This document shows positions 47,234 to 57,386 of a DNA stretch of 64,000 nucleotides, piece after piece. The notes under the pieces were generated by a model. The model did no database searches, was not told the DNA's origin, and was given only the letters and a program-made list of their open reading frames with translations. This DNA is from Paraliobacillus quinghaiensis (lineage in GTDB: Bacteria > Bacillota > Bacilli > Bacillales > Amphibacillaceae): assembly GCF_003426025.1 (NCBI RefSeq), contig NZ_QJSH01000014.1, positions 1 to 64,000 of the forward strand, read 5' to 3'. Position 1 is the first letter of the stretch; each line of letters begins with the position of its first letter. Both the position numbers and the translations under genes were made by a program.

Positions 47234-47737
47234 ATGATGCATTTAGATAAAAATCAAAAAGTGTTATTCTTAACGAACATTGAAAGTGGATTGGAGCATA
47301 TTTTACAAGAAGTGAGTGATATTAGACCAGAAAACATGCTCACTATACAAAACTATGGTCCTGTTACCTTAAATAGTTATGGAGATATAATGAGATCTGT
47401 TATTATTGCTATTCATCAGGAAAATGTTAAGGAGATCTTTGTTGTAGCAGAAGATAAGCGGGATGCCTCTGAAAATTCGCTAAGTAATCTTAATTCTATT
47501 AAAGATCAAATCCGAAAGTCTGATGACGACGTTCAAAACAGTATGGCCGAATTTTTAGATGGTACAGTTGATGACTGGTTAACTGGAAAAGAAAATGTTA
47601 GTGAAAATATTAAAAATTGTGTTGATATCATTTCTAATCATTCATTAGTCCCGTCAAATGTTAAAGTACAAGGTCTAATAGTAAATAATGAAAATGGGAA
47701 ATTCTCAGTAGCTGATATTCTTGAGTATTCTAATTAG
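47234..47737 (+). CDS. Beta-carbonic-anhydrase-like protein lacking zinc ligands (YbcF-like)
   Basis: This 167-residue protein follows the beta-carbonic anhydrase plan: strand VLFLTNIESGLEHIL where the enzyme has VLxxCMDxRL, then LTIQNYGPVT (enzyme RNAGGxVT), SVIIAIHQENVKEIFVVAEDK (split here; enzyme RSL...LGxxxIVVxGHxxCG) and the C-terminal VKVQGLIVNNENGKF. The Cys, Asp, His and Cys that bind zinc are replaced. B. subtilis has YbcF at the matching place in its ybc (dab) operon. Catalysis is unlikely; a regulatory or assembly role with DabA/DabB is inferred. GGGGTG precedes the ATG. Confidence 0.75.
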   Translation: MMHLDKNQKVLFLTNIESGLEHILQEVSDIRPENMLTIQNYGPVTLNSYGDIMRSVIIAIHQENVKEIFVVAEDKRDASENSLSNLNSIKDQIRKSDDDVQNSMAEFLDGTVDDWLTGKENVSENIKNCVDIISNHSLVPSNVKVQGLIVNNENGKFSVADILEYSN

Positions 47738-47797
47738 AAATTCACTTTAATTGGGAATTTCGATAGCAATTTTTAATTTGATTGGAGATGTACAAAT

Positions 47798-48166
47798 ATG
47801 AAAGTGTCGAAAGGGTCCTATGAATCTGAGATAAGTAGGTCGATTACGCAATGGGAAAAGGATTTTCTTGGGCGTGGATCAGTATCCGTTAAAACAGATA
47901 TATTGCGGGATCTGATCATTGTAGAGTTACAAGGTATTTTAACACCTGCAGAATATACTGTGTGTGAAACAAAAGAGGGCATGTTAAATATAAAGAAAAC
48001 TCGTTCGGAATTAGTTGAGTCAGGTATAGGAGATCTTAAGGGTATGATATTAACTATAACAGGTGAAGAAGTGAAGAGTTTTCATACTGATATAAGCTCT
48101 CGTACAGGTGAACGAGTGATGGTATTTAAATTATTTAATAATCTTGAAGAAAAACTTTCAAAGTAG
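47798..48166 (+). CDS. mpsC: MpsC/DUF2294-family protein (YbcI-like)
   Basis: This 122-residue protein matches the DUF2294 family: FLGRGSVSVKTDILRDLIIV, ELQGILTPAEYTV, LVESGIGDLKGMILTITGEE, VKSFHTDISSRTGERVMVF. The family is named MpsC in Staphylococcus aureus, where mpsABC encodes a membrane-potential/bicarbonate system, and YbcI in B. subtilis. TTGGAGATG precedes the ATG. Last gene of the dab operon. Confidence 0.88.
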   Translation: MKVSKGSYESEISRSITQWEKDFLGRGSVSVKTDILRDLIIVELQGILTPAEYTVCETKEGMLNIKKTRSELVESGIGDLKGMILTITGEEVKSFHTDISSRTGERVMVFKLFNNLEEKLSK

Positions 48167-48221
48167 GAGTAAATCTCATATTAAGAGGAAACTATCCAAT
48201 ATTCTATAATTATAAGATAAA

Positions 48222-48258
48222 AAAGGAGCGGCATCTCACTCGGTGATGCCGCTTATTA
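48222..48258 (+). terminator. Terminator of the dab operon
   Basis: GAGCGGCATC / GATGCCGCTT stem (loop TCACTCGGT), followed by a short ATT tail. Confidence 0.65.
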
Positions 48259-48296
48259 AAGTTAAGTATACAAATACTCCCTCACTTTAATCCACA

Positions 48297-48332
48297 AAAA
48301 AAGGGAGCACCCCATAAGGTGCTCCCTCTCAC
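48297..48332 (-). terminator. Terminator of the chemoreceptor gene
   Basis: On the minus strand GAGGGAGCACC / GGTGCTCCC followed by TTTTTTT. Confidence 0.85.
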
Positions 48333-48338
48333 AAAAAC

Positions 48339-49808
48339 TTAAAAATTCTCTTTAATTTGTTGTGCTTGTTGAACAGTTTCTTTCATTGTTTCTGCAAGTT
48401 GTTTGTTACTGTCTGTTAAATCAGTAACAGTGGCGCTCATTTCTTGTAAGCTTGCTGATGCTTGTTCAATAATAGCGGCAAGATCGTTTGTTGAGCCTTC
48501 AACTTCATTTGATTGGCCTTGAACTTTTTCGGCAAGTGACGCAAAGCTCTTTAATTCGTTATGAAGTTTGTCCATAGTTGCTTTAATTTGTTCAAAGTAG
48601 CTTGTTACTTCTTTTGTTGATGTAACGCCAAATGCGATTTTCTCTTGTGTTACCTGCATTTGATCGATTGCTTCTTGATTACTTGTGTTAAGTTCAGATA
48701 GATTTTCTGAGATCTTTACTGTAGTTTGTTGTGTATTATCTGCTAGTTTGCGAATTTCTTCTGCAACTACTGCAAAGCCTTTCCCAGCATCCCCAGCACG
48801 AGCCGCTTCGATTGATGCGTTTAATGCTAGTAGATTCGTTTGTTCGGTAATTTCTTGAATCGTTCCAGCAAAGCCGTTTGTTTCGGCAATTTTTGCTGTT
48901 AATACAGCAAAAGTATCGTTTAATTGATTGATTACTTCTTCAATTGCTTGATTGTTATTATTTAGGTCGTTTATTTTAACCGTACCATTTTCAGTTAGCT
49001 CACTTGCTTCTACAGACTCATCATATAGTAAACGTGATGTTTGTTTAATCTGATCTACGTTTTGTTTCGTCTGTAACGTATTGTGAGAAATAGATGAAAT
49101 TTGTTCTGACTGTGTTTGACTACCAGCTGAAATTTCATTAATTGCAACTGTCATTTCATTTTGGGCAGCAAGATTTGTTTGTAACTGCTCATTAACTGTT
49201 GAAATTTTCGCAACAATAGTAGTAACGCCCTGCTCAATAACTTTTCGTTGTCTTTCTTTTTCCGATCCATCTTCCTCTGACCTAAGGAGCATTTCACTTA
49301 GTTGCTTGTTTTGTTGTGAAAATAAGTGGATCATCACAAAGAAAATCAAGGCAAGTAATGAGTATATTAAGACCGTATAGTTAAGTAATTCTAGAACAGT
49401 TCCATCCGTAGCTGAATATGTATTACCAACAATAATCCCAATTCCAAGTACAAAGGAATATAAGAATAAAATACGATTCATTTGTATTGTTGAAAAGACG
49501 GTAATTAAGAATAAGATTAAAACAATTTCTGCACTACCACCATTCGTAAATATGAATAAATACGTTGATCCATAAAATGTTGTAACAAATAGATAAGGTA
49601 TATATTCAGGCTTTTTCCAAACTTTTTGCAATAAAGTATATATTAAAACGACTAATATTAATTCTGTACCATAAAAAGTCATTGCAGTCGTATCACTTGT
49701 TAGCATTGACTGGATAGCTCCTCCTGCCAAAATAATAGCCATCACAACAAACATTAACGTATTCTTTTTCATGAGCTCTTGTAACTTCATTTTGTCAATT
49801 GCATTCAT
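48339..49808 (-). CDS. Methyl-accepting chemotaxis protein with multi-pass N-terminal membrane domain
   Basis: This 489-residue receptor has five to six hydrophobic segments within the first 165 residues and no extracellular ligand domain or HAMP. A cytoplasmic signalling domain carries the tip [20 protein letters not shown]. Receptors of this build sense via the membrane part; the stimulus is unknown. AAAAGGGGTTTAGA precedes the ATG, and a sigma-D promoter lies about 60 nt upstream, placing it in the motility regulon. Confidence 0.9.
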   Translation of the reverse strand: MNAIDKMKLQELMKKNTLMFVVMAIILAGGAIQSMLTSDTTAMTFYGTELILVVLIYTLLQKVWKKPEYIPYLFVTTFYGSTYLFIFTNGGSAEIVLILFLITVFSTIQMNRILFLYSFVLGIGIIVGNTYSATDGTVLELLNYTVLIYSLLALIFFVMIHLFSQQNKQLSEMLLRSEEDGSEKERQRKVIEQGVTTIVAKISTVNEQLQTNLAAQNEMTVAINEISAGSQTQSEQISSISHNTLQTKQNVDQIKQTSRLLYDESVEASELTENGTVKINDLNNNNQAIEEVINQLNDTFAVLTAKIAETNGFAGTIQEITEQTNLLALNASIEAARAGDAGKGFAVVAEEIRKLADNTQQTTVKISENLSELNTSNQEAIDQMQVTQEKIAFGVTSTKEVTSYFEQIKATMDKLHNELKSFASLAEKVQGQSNEVEGSTNDLAAIIEQASASLQEMSATVTDLTDSNKQLAETMKETVQQAQQIKENF

Positions 49809-49865
49809 TTCTAAACCCCTTTTCTATATATTGTTCAATTTTAATTTCATACATCCCCACTAGTA

Positions 49866-49892
49866 TATATCGGTTAAAATATTTAAATATGT
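49866..49892 (-). promoter_or_regulatory. Sigma-D promoter of the chemoreceptor gene
   Basis: On the minus strand TACA (49892-49889), 15 nt, ACCGATAT (49873-49866): one mismatch in each box from the SigD consensus. Confidence 0.7.
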
Positions 49893-50075
49893 AATAAGTT
49901 TTTTGATACAATAATTACCACAATTGTCACTTGTATTCTGTTTTTTAAAAGAAAATTTAAAACTTTCTAACCTACATATATTTGTTAACAATGTCATATA
50001 GTTAATTTACAGCTAGTCTCTTAGTCATAAAAACGCTATAACAAATTATTTTTAATTTCGACAAAAAATTTATTT

Positions 50076-50101
50076 GTTTATGCAGGAATAAGACAGGGTA
50101 T
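50076..50101 (+). promoter_or_regulatory. Sigma-B type promoter of hpf
   Basis: GTTTAT (50076-50081), 14-nt spacer, GGGTAT (50096-50101): one mismatch from GTTTAA-N12-15-GGGTAT. In B. subtilis hpf (yvyD) is induced by general stress through SigB. Confidence 0.7.
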
Positions 50102-50138
50102 TATAGAAATATAGATATAGAAAGGGAGTGACACTTTT

Positions 50139-50690
50139 ATGAAATATAACATTCGTGGAGAAAACGTTGAGGTTACAGGGGCAATAAAGAGTTACATCGA
50201 GAAGAAAGTCGGTAAGTTGGAGCGTTATTTTGATACACCCCCAACATCAGATGTAAATGTGAATTTAAGTGTCTACAATGAAGAACAGCAAATTGAGGTA
50301 ACGATTCCAATGACGAATTTATTACTTCGTGCAGAGGAACAACATACCGATTTGTATGCTGCGATTGACCTAGTAGTAGATAAGTTAGAGAGACAAATAC
50401 GTAAATATAAAACAAAAGTAAACCGTAAAGCGCGTCAACAAGGCGCACCAAAACATATCTTTGCGGAAATGGAAAAAGAATTAGAAGAAGAACCTGTAAC
50501 AGAAGAAGATGGGTTAGAGGTTGTTCGTACAAAACGATTTGATCTAAAACCAATGGATTCTGAAGAAGCAATTCTACAAATGGATATGTTAGGACACACA
50601 TTCTACGTATTCACCGATTCAGAATCAGGAGATACAAACGTTGTTTATAAACGTCGAGATGGAAAATATGGCTTAATTGAAACAAATTAA
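50139..50690 (+). CDS. hpf: Ribosome hibernation promoting factor, long form
   Basis: This 183-residue protein has the N-terminal HPF/RaiA domain (MKYNIRGENVEVTGAIKSYI; LYAAIDLVVDKLERQIRKYK) and the C-terminal dimerisation domain (KPMDSEEAILQMDMLGHTFY; VVYKRRDGKYGLIE). It dimerises 70S ribosomes into inactive 100S particles in stationary phase. AAAGGGAGTG precedes the ATG. Single gene upstream of secA as in B. subtilis. Confidence 0.95.
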   Translation: MKYNIRGENVEVTGAIKSYIEKKVGKLERYFDTPPTSDVNVNLSVYNEEQQIEVTIPMTNLLLRAEEQHTDLYAAIDLVVDKLERQIRKYKTKVNRKARQQGAPKHIFAEMEKELEEEPVTEEDGLEVVRTKRFDLKPMDSEEAILQMDMLGHTFYVFTDSESGDTNVVYKRRDGKYGLIETN

Positions 50691-50703
50691 TTTTAAAAAT
50701 AAG

Positions 50704-50735
50704 AAGAGGGTTTCGCTCATGCGAGACCCTCTTTT
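50704..50735 (+). terminator. hpf terminator
   Basis: AGAGGGTTTCGC / GCGAGACCCTCT stem with TTTT. The remaining gap to 51016 has no clear feature beyond presumed secA promoter sequence. Confidence 0.85.
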
Positions 50736-51016
50736 AGGTGGATATTATCTATCAGTTTATCCACCTTGCATTAAGGAATGGTCACTAAATTTAGAATTAA
50801 GGTAATTTTAACTTTGTATTAATTAGATTAACCAAAGTAGTGACTTCTATTTCAGCATATGTCGCTATTTTTTCATACAAGGTTGCTCGTTTTTTCAGTT
50901 CTTGTCTTTACCAAATGCTAGTGTTATTATTAAGATTAGACTAACAAAGATTGTTCATAAGGATCATGTTATAATAATACATAAAAAAGATTTTAATGAA
51001 TAGAGGAGCGTATGAC

Positions 51017-53524
51017 ATGCGTGGATTACTAAAAAGAGTGTTTGATGGTAACCAGCGACAACTGAATCAACTACAAAAAACAGTTGATGAAATAGAAGCA
51101 TTGGAACCTACATTTGAAAAGCTATCCGATGATGAACTAAGCAAGAAGACGGGTGAATTTCAAAAACGTTATCAAGATGGGGAAAGTTTAGATGATTTAT
51201 TAGTAGAAGCTTATGCCACTGTACGTGAAGCAGCAAAACGTGTCCTCAAGATGCGTCCATTTCCAGTACAGTTATTAGGTGCATTAGCACTACATCAAGG
51301 TGATATTGCGGAGATGAAGACAGGGGAAGGTAAAACACTTGCTTCAACAATGCCAGCATATCTAAATGCTTTAACAGGAAAAGGCGTGCATATCATTACA
51401 GTCAATGAGTACTTGGCTGAACGGGATGCGCGTGAAATGGGCGAGCTTTTTCAATTTCTAGGTCTAACTGTTGGACTAAATGTAAATAGTTTGACTAAAG
51501 AAGAAAAAAGAGCAGCTTATTTAGCAGACATTACTTATGGTACTAATAATGAATTTGGTTTTGACTATTTACGTGATAATATGGTGCTTTATAAAGAACA
51601 AATGGTTCAAAGGCCATTACACTTTGCAATTATTGATGAGGTCGATTCCATTTTAATTGATGAAGCACGTACACCATTAATTATCTCTGGTTCTGCACGT
51701 AAATCAGCTAGTTTATATAATCAAGCAAATTCATTTGTGCGCACATTACAAAATGAATCTGATTACACATATGATGAAAAAACTAAAGGTGTCCAATTAA
51801 CAGAAGAAGGTATAAATAAAGCAGAACGTTTCTTTGGTATAGAGAATTTGTTTGATTTAAACAATGTAACTTTAACACATCATATTAATCAAGCATTAAA
51901 AGCGAATGTCGCGATGCATCGTGATATGGATTATGTGGTAGAAGAAGATCAAGTTGTCATTGTTGACCAATTTACTGGTCGTTTGATGAAAGGACGTCGT
52001 TATAGTGACGGCTTGCATCAAGCAATTGAAGCAAAAGAAGGCTTGCAAATTCAAAATGAAAGCATGACGCTTGCATCGATTACGTTCCAAAACTTTTTCC
52101 GTATGTATGATAAGTTAGCAGGTATGACAGGTACTGCAAAAACGGAAGAAGAAGAGTTTAGAAACATATACAATATGTTTGTTATTGCGATACCAACCAA
52201 CCGTGAGATTATCCGTGATGATAAACCGGACTTAATTTTCAAATCAATTAATGGTAAGTTCCAAGCTGTAGTGGACGACATTAAGAAGCGCCATGAAGCT
52301 GGGCAACCAGTATTAGTAGGTACAGTAGCAGTAGAAACTTCAGAGTTAATTTCAACTTTACTTAAAAAAGCTGGTGTAAGGCATAATGTACTAAATGCGA
52401 AAAACCACTATCGTGAAGCAGAGATCATTGAAAATGCGGGTCAAGCTGGAGCAGTTACAATTGCTACCAACATGGCTGGTCGTGGTACGGATATTAAACT
52501 AGGTGATGGAGTTATTGATCTAGGCGGGTTGGCGGTTATTGGTACAGAGCGTCATGAATCACGTCGTATTGATAATCAGTTGCGAGGTCGTTCTGGTCGT
52601 CAAGGAGATCCTGGTGTAACGCAGTTCTATTTATCAATGGAAGATGAACTGATGCGCCGATTTGGTTCTGACAACATGCGCGCCATGATGGACCGATTTG
52701 GTATGGATGATTCACAGCCGATTGAAAGTAAAGTTGTTTCTCGTGCAGTAGAAGCAGCACAAAAACGTGTGGAAGGTAATAACTTTGATGCACGTAAAAC
52801 AGTACTATCTTATGATGATGTTTTACGTGAACAACGTGAGATCATTTACAAACAACGTTTTGATGTAATTGATTCAGATAATTTACGCGATATCGTTGAA
52901 GAAATGATCAAGACTGTAGTTGAACAAACGGTCCACACACACACACATGATGATGAACCTGAAAAATGGAATACGCAAGCGCTTATTGAATACGTCCATG
53001 CTAATTTATTAGAAGACAATTATATAGTAGAGTCTGACTTAAAAGGAAAAGAACCTGACGAGATGATCGATCTCATTATGGAAAAAATCCTTAAAAAGTA
53101 TGACAAAAAAGAAGAAGAACTAACGCCAGATCAAATGCGTGAATTTGAAAAAGTTATTTTATTACGTACTGTTGATACAAAATGGATGGACCATATCGAT
53201 CAGATGGATCAATTACGTCAAGGAATTCATTTACGAGCATATGGTCAAAACGATCCATTGCGCGAATATCAAATGGAAGGTTTCGCAATGTTTGAGCAAA
53301 TGATTGAATCAATTAATGAGGAAGTTGCTCGTTATGTGATGAAAGCTCAAGTACGTGAAAACTTACAGCGTCAAGAAGTAGCAAAGGATGCAACAGCAGT
53401 TTCCGGTGACCAAGGTAAAAAAGAGAAGAAGAAACAACCGTTTGTTAAATCAGACAATATTGGCCGGAATGATCCATGTCCATGTGGTAGTGGTAAAAAG
53501 TACAAAAATTGCCACGGGAGATAA
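51017..53524 (+). CDS. secA: Preprotein translocase ATPase SecA
   Basis: This 835-residue motor drives protein export through SecYEG. It has Walker [10 protein letters not shown] (about 101-109), the DEAD-like [29 protein letters not shown] and GRSGRQGD in motor 2, helical scaffold domains, and the C-terminal zinc-binding SEC-C motif [20 protein letters not shown] 51017 (MRGLLKRVF) follows GAGGAG; the frame from 50996 starts upstream of that signal. Confidence 0.97.
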   Translation: MRGLLKRVFDGNQRQLNQLQKTVDEIEALEPTFEKLSDDELSKKTGEFQKRYQDGESLDDLLVEAYATVREAAKRVLKMRPFPVQLLGALALHQGDIAEMKTGEGKTLASTMPAYLNALTGKGVHIITVNEYLAERDAREMGELFQFLGLTVGLNVNSLTKEEKRAAYLADITYGTNNEFGFDYLRDNMVLYKEQMVQRPLHFAIIDEVDSILIDEARTPLIISGSARKSASLYNQANSFVRTLQNESDYTYDEKTKGVQLTEEGINKAERFFGIENLFDLNNVTLTHHINQALKANVAMHRDMDYVVEEDQVVIVDQFTGRLMKGRRYSDGLHQAIEAKEGLQIQNESMTLASITFQNFFRMYDKLAGMTGTAKTEEEEFRNIYNMFVIAIPTNREIIRDDKPDLIFKSINGKFQAVVDDIKKRHEAGQPVLVGTVAVETSELISTLLKKAGVRHNVLNAKNHYREAEIIENAGQAGAVTIATNMAGRGTDIKLGDGVIDLGGLAVIGTERHESRRIDNQLRGRSGRQGDPGVTQFYLSMEDELMRRFGSDNMRAMMDRFGMDDSQPIESKVVSRAVEAAQKRVEGNNFDARKTVLSYDDVLREQREIIYKQRFDVIDSDNLRDIVEEMIKTVVEQTVHTHTHDDEPEKWNTQALIEYVHANLLEDNYIVESDLKGKEPDEMIDLIMEKILKKYDKKEEELTPDQMREFEKVILLRTVDTKWMDHIDQMDQLRQGIHLRAYGQNDPLREYQMEGFAMFEQMIESINEEVARYVMKAQVRENLQRQEVAKDATAVSGDQGKKEKKKQPFVKSDNIGRNDPCPCGSGKKYKNCHGR

Positions 53525-53538
53525 GTTGGAAAAAAGAA

Positions 53539-53570
53539 AGGCACTTCCTTAATGGGAGTGTCTTGTCTTT
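53539..53570 (+). terminator. Weak hairpin between secA and prfB
   Basis: GGCACTTCC / GGGAGTGTC stem followed by TTGTCTTT. The T tract is poor, so secA and prfB may be partly cotranscribed. Confidence 0.4.
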
Positions 53571-53613
53571 GTAAAAGATGTTTATAAAAGAATTTTTTGA
53601 TGAGGTGAAGAAA

Positions 53614-54718
53614 ATGGAATTAGCAGATATAAAGCACAAACTGAATGACATTAGTAAGCAATTAACGGACTTTAGGGGGTCTCTTTGACTTAGAAGAGAA
53701 GCGTACGCGCATTGCTGAATTAGAGAATCAAATGACTGAACCTGACTTTTGGGATGATCAACAAACAGCACAAAAAATTATCAATGAAGTTAATGGACTA
53801 AAAGATTTGGTTCACACGTTTGAAAAGCATGAGGAAAGTCTGGATAATCTGGAAGTTTCTTATGAATTAGTCAAAGAAGAAAATGATGCAGAATTACGTG
53901 CTGAGTTAGAATCAGAAGTACAGGAATTAAGAGAAGCATTGGATCGCTTTGAACTATTTATGTTGTTAAGTGAACCATATGATAAAAACAATGCTATTTT
54001 AGAATTACACCCAGGTGCTGGAGGTACAGAATCACAGGATTGGGCAAGTATGTTACTTCGTATGTACACGCGTTGGGCTGAATCAAAAGGTTTTAAGGTT
54101 GAAACATTAGATTATTTACCAGGTGATGAAGCCGGTGTGAAAAGTGTTACATTATTAATAAAAGGTCACAATGCATACGGTTATTTAAAAGCAGAAAAAG
54201 GTGTCCATCGTTTAGTTCGTATTTCGCCATTTGATTCATCAGGTAGACGCCATACTTCATTTGTATCCTGTGATGTAATGCCTGAATTTGATGACGATAT
54301 CGAAATTGATATTAATACAGAAGACTTAAAAATTGATACGTATCGCTCAAGTGGTGCAGGTGGACAGCACGTAAATACAACAGATTCTGCAGTCCGTATT
54401 ACACACTTACCAACTAATTCTGTTGTTACGTGTCAATCTGAACGTTCACAAATTAAAAACAGAGAACAAGCGATGAAAATGTTAAAAGCAAAATTATATC
54501 AACTAGAAATTGAAAAACAACAATCAGAATTAGATGAAATTAGAGGAGAACAAAAAGAAATTGGTTGGGGCAGCCAAATTCGTTCTTATGTTTTCCATCC
54601 ATATGCAATGGTAAAAGATCATCGAACCAATATGGAAGTCGGGAATACCCAAGGCGTTATGGATGGCGACATTAATCCATTCATCGATGCCTACTTACGC
54701 TCACAAATGGATAGATAA
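53614..54718 (+). CDS. prfB: Peptide chain release factor 2 with programmed +1 frameshift
   Basis: RF2 releases peptides at UGA and UAA. The gene starts at ATG 53614 ([16 protein letters not shown]), reads 24 codons to CTT TGA (53683-53688), and continues in the +1 frame from GAC at 53687. AGGGGG lies just upstream of the slip site and CTTTGAC is the canonical shift sequence. The fusion is 367 residues with the GGQ motif in [15 protein letters not shown] and the SPF anticodon-like tripeptide in [14 protein letters not shown]. The feature spans both frames; the second frame alone first shows a Met at 53732. Confidence 0.96.
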
Positions 54719-54725
54719 GAGAGTG

Positions 54726-54767
54726 AAAGATGCTTTAGCTGTAAGTTAGCTGAAGTATCTTTTTTTG
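54726..54767 (+). terminator. prfB terminator
   Basis: AAAGATGCTTTAGCT / AGCTGAAGTATCTTT stem followed by TTTT. Confidence 0.8.
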
Positions 54768-54903
54768 TGTAAAGTTTTGATTTTCTATCATGCTCTATCA
54801 CTATACTGTACTAAACACAGTTGTCGTCACATCGAAAACAATGATATACTCCATAAGGTTGAGAATAATGGAAAAGTATGTAGAAAGTTAGAGGTGTTTG
54901 TCA

Positions 54904-55770
54904 ATGATCGCAAAATATCGTCGTCAACCAATGCCGATGCTACTCGTTCATATCATTGAATATAGTTTAGTAATCATCGGTTCATTCTTGGTTGCAATTG
55001 CATTTAATTTATTCCTTCTACCTAATGAGGTAGCTTCTGGAGGAGTAGCTGGTATTAGTACAATTACCAAAGCTGTGTTTGGCTGGGAACCTTCACTTGT
55101 GCAGTGGGGACTAAATATTCCGCTATTTATTGTTGGAGTAATCATATTAGGAAAAAAATTCGGATTAAAAACTTTGATAGGAACAATTGTATTACCGTTC
55201 TTTGTATTTCTAACAGCCGAGTGGCCAGCCGCAACACCTGATCCATTATTAGGATCTATTTTCGGTGGAATGAGTGCTGGGCTGGGGATTGGTATAGTAT
55301 TTAGAGGAAAAGCTTCTACGGGTGGAATTGACTTAGCTGCTCAAATTTTGCATAAATTCTTTCCATTACCTTTAGGTATCTGTGTGGCACTTTTTGACGG
55401 ATTGATTGTAATAACAGCAACATTTGTCTTCTCAGTGGAACAGGGATTGTACGCGTTAATCGGTTTATTTGTTACAAGTCGTACAATTGACTTTGTTCAG
55501 ATTGGATTTAATACATCCAAGAATGTCATGGTTATAACAGATCATGTAGAAGAAGTTCGACAGGTTTTATTACAAGATATTGACCGTGGTGTAACCGTTT
55601 GGAATGCAGAAGGTGGCTATACCAATGCAGACCGTAAAATGATTATGTGTGTTGTAGCGCAAAATGAATTTAGTAAAGTCACACAAATTGTAAAAAGAAT
55701 TGATCCAAGCGCATTTGTAGTAGCAATGAATGCGAGCGAGGTGCTGGGAGAAGGCTTTAAGAATTCCTAA
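54904..55770 (+). CDS. YitT-family membrane protein (DUF161/DUF2179)
   Basis: This 288-residue protein has five to six hydrophobic segments in the first 190 residues, including ALPNEVASGGVAGIST-like LPNEVASGGVAGISTI and GKASTGGIDLAAQIL, typical of YitT. A C-terminal cytosolic DUF2179 domain ends the protein (VVAQNEFSKVTQIVKRIDP). Function is unknown for the family. ATG 54904 follows AGAGGTG at 7 nt; a TTG two codons upstream is possible but less well placed. Confidence 0.88.
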   Translation: MIAKYRRQPMPMLLVHIIEYSLVIIGSFLVAIAFNLFLLPNEVASGGVAGISTITKAVFGWEPSLVQWGLNIPLFIVGVIILGKKFGLKTLIGTIVLPFFVFLTAEWPAATPDPLLGSIFGGMSAGLGIGIVFRGKASTGGIDLAAQILHKFFPLPLGICVALFDGLIVITATFVFSVEQGLYALIGLFVTSRTIDFVQIGFNTSKNVMVITDHVEEVRQVLLQDIDRGVTVWNAEGGYTNADRKMIMCVVAQNEFSKVTQIVKRIDPSAFVVAMNASEVLGEGFKNS

Positions 55771-55774
55771 TTTG

Positions 55775-55950
55775 TGCTGATAAAAGCGGTTTAAGCGCCG
55801 ATAAAAGTGTGAAAACTGCCGATAAACAGAACTCACGCTGATAAAAGTAGTAGGACCGCTGATAAAAGTAGTTAGATCGGCGATAAAAGCAGTCCAAGCG
55901 CCGATAATATCTAACTCGCGCCGATTAAACCCGCGAAACCGCTGATATCA
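55775..55950 (+). repeat. Phased short-repeat array B (core GCYGATAAAA, 9 units, 21-bp period)
   Basis: GAT cores begin at 55779, 55800, 55821, 55840, 55861, 55882, 55903, 55923 and 55944. Spacings are 21, 21, 19, 21, 21, 21, 20 and 21 bp. The same core and orientation as array A. It follows the yitT-like stop directly and precedes the NERD gene; no separate terminator is visible here. Confidence 0.8.
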
Positions 55951-56133
55951 GCAATAATTCTAATAAAATTCAATTAACTATACAAATTAATGAACCAAAT
56001 TCACGTTTATCTCCAAAGAAATTTCATGTATAAAGAGTATTCTATATACTATTATTCGATTTTCAGAGTCTATTCGCTGCTAACAAAAATAGATATACTG
56101 TTGATACTTAATGAAATTGGAAGGATGGTAAAC

Positions 56134-57093
56134 GTGATTTTTTTACCCTTAGAAAAAACGCCTGAACACAAACAATTGGAAGTTCTTGTACCACGGTTAA
56201 GTCCACACGATCCCAATTATCAAATACTTGAAGAAAAGCATGGCCGCTTGTCTGCTGGATACTACGGAGAAAGTTCACTCAAATATTTCCTAGATCTACT
56301 TGATTTATCAGAGGCATGCGTTTTGCATGGACTTAGGTTATCTGAATCCAAAGGAACTTATTTTCAAATAGATGTCTTGATTTTAACACAGCAATTCTTC
56401 TTAATTATAGAAGTGAAACATTTAAAAGGCACAATTAGATTTAATCCATCAGGGCAAATGATTCGCACCCTGTCTGATGGAAAAAATGAGTCTTTCCCTC
56501 ATCCATTAGTTCAAGCTACAGTTCAGAAAAATTATCTTCATCAGTTTATGTTAGAACATGGTTTTCCTTTGATCCCAACCTTCTCAATTGCTGCTTTTTC
56601 CCATCCGAAAGTAATCCTTGATATTGAAAAAAATGAAAATATTGTTGATAATCAACAGTTACCTGAACGAATAACTGCGATGTTGAATACTAACAGAAAA
56701 TGCTATTACGAGCAAAACAAGTTAATAGATTTTGCAAACTTCCTGTGCAAGTCACACTGTCCAAGAAATGATAACATTATTAAATTATATCAAATTCCTG
56801 AAGCTAACATTAAGAATGGTGTATGGTGTTCAACCTGTAAGGATGCCATGATGTACCACGAACGTGGAGATTGGAAATGCAGTGTGTGCGAGAAGAAAGA
56901 TGGTGCTGCTCATTTGGAAACATTAAAAGAATACGGTCTAATCTACAAAACTTGGATAAAAAATAGTGAAGCAAGAAAATTTCTAGGTATTAAATCTCTT
57001 GACATCATGAAAAGGTTACTACACCACAAAGAAATCACTCAGTCTGGAAAAAATAAAACTACCACCTATCAATTAGATCTTCTACTAGATTAG
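56134..57093 (+). CDS. NERD-domain protein with C-terminal zinc ribbon
   Basis: This 319-residue protein has a nuclease-related NERD domain at about 25-160: AGYYGESSLKYFLDLLDL, FQIDVLILTQQFFLIIEVKH. The Glu-x-Lys (EVKH) and preceding Asp match the PD-(D/E)XK-like core. A CSTC...CSVC zinc ribbon near 230-260 follows. NERD proteins are poorly characterised and presumed to act on nucleic acid. The preferred start is GTG 56134, 6 nt after GGAAGGATGG; the long frame from 55990 adds an unrelated hydrophobic stretch. Confidence 0.82.
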   Translation: MIFLPLEKTPEHKQLEVLVPRLSPHDPNYQILEEKHGRLSAGYYGESSLKYFLDLLDLSEACVLHGLRLSESKGTYFQIDVLILTQQFFLIIEVKHLKGTIRFNPSGQMIRTLSDGKNESFPHPLVQATVQKNYLHQFMLEHGFPLIPTFSIAAFSHPKVILDIEKNENIVDNQQLPERITAMLNTNRKCYYEQNKLIDFANFLCKSHCPRNDNIIKLYQIPEANIKNGVWCSTCKDAMMYHERGDWKCSVCEKKDGAAHLETLKEYGLIYKTWIKNSEARKFLGIKSLDIMKRLLHHKEITQSGKNKTTTYQLDLLLD

Positions 57094-57386
57094 TGAATAT
57101 CAAATTCGCTAATAAGTGAGTAATAAATACCATTTCATCTAATATATACCCCTGTTAAAATAATTATGTTCCATAAAATTACGAAATCCTCATTATAATT
57201 CCATAAAACTTTAATAATTGCAAAAAATTACAGGGTTTGAAATGAAAATGTAATAAAAAAATGTCTAAAAAAAGTGAAGAATGATGTTATAATAAACGAG
57301 ACTTATTTTTTGATGAACTGTAAAGATGTTTTGATCACAGTTTCTTACAACTAGAAACGAAACTGACTAAAAAAGGTGATGAAACT
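57094..57386 (+). promoter_or_regulatory. Promoter region of ftsE
   Basis: TATAAT at 57288-57293 lies 94 nt before the ftsE ATG. No convincing -35 hexamer or leader structure is seen. Confidence 0.4.

Noticed and set aside
50173-50601. 142-residue minus-strand frame inside hpf
   Set aside because: Antisense shadow of hpf; no start signal and low-complexity Leu-rich translation.
53732-54718. Short RF2 starting at the first Met of the second frame
   Set aside because: The frameshift signal and upstream coding frame show that translation starts at 53614.
55990-56133. Hydrophobic N-terminal extension of the NERD protein
   Set aside because: No ribosome binding site, and the conserved protein begins at the GTG after GGAAGGATGG.
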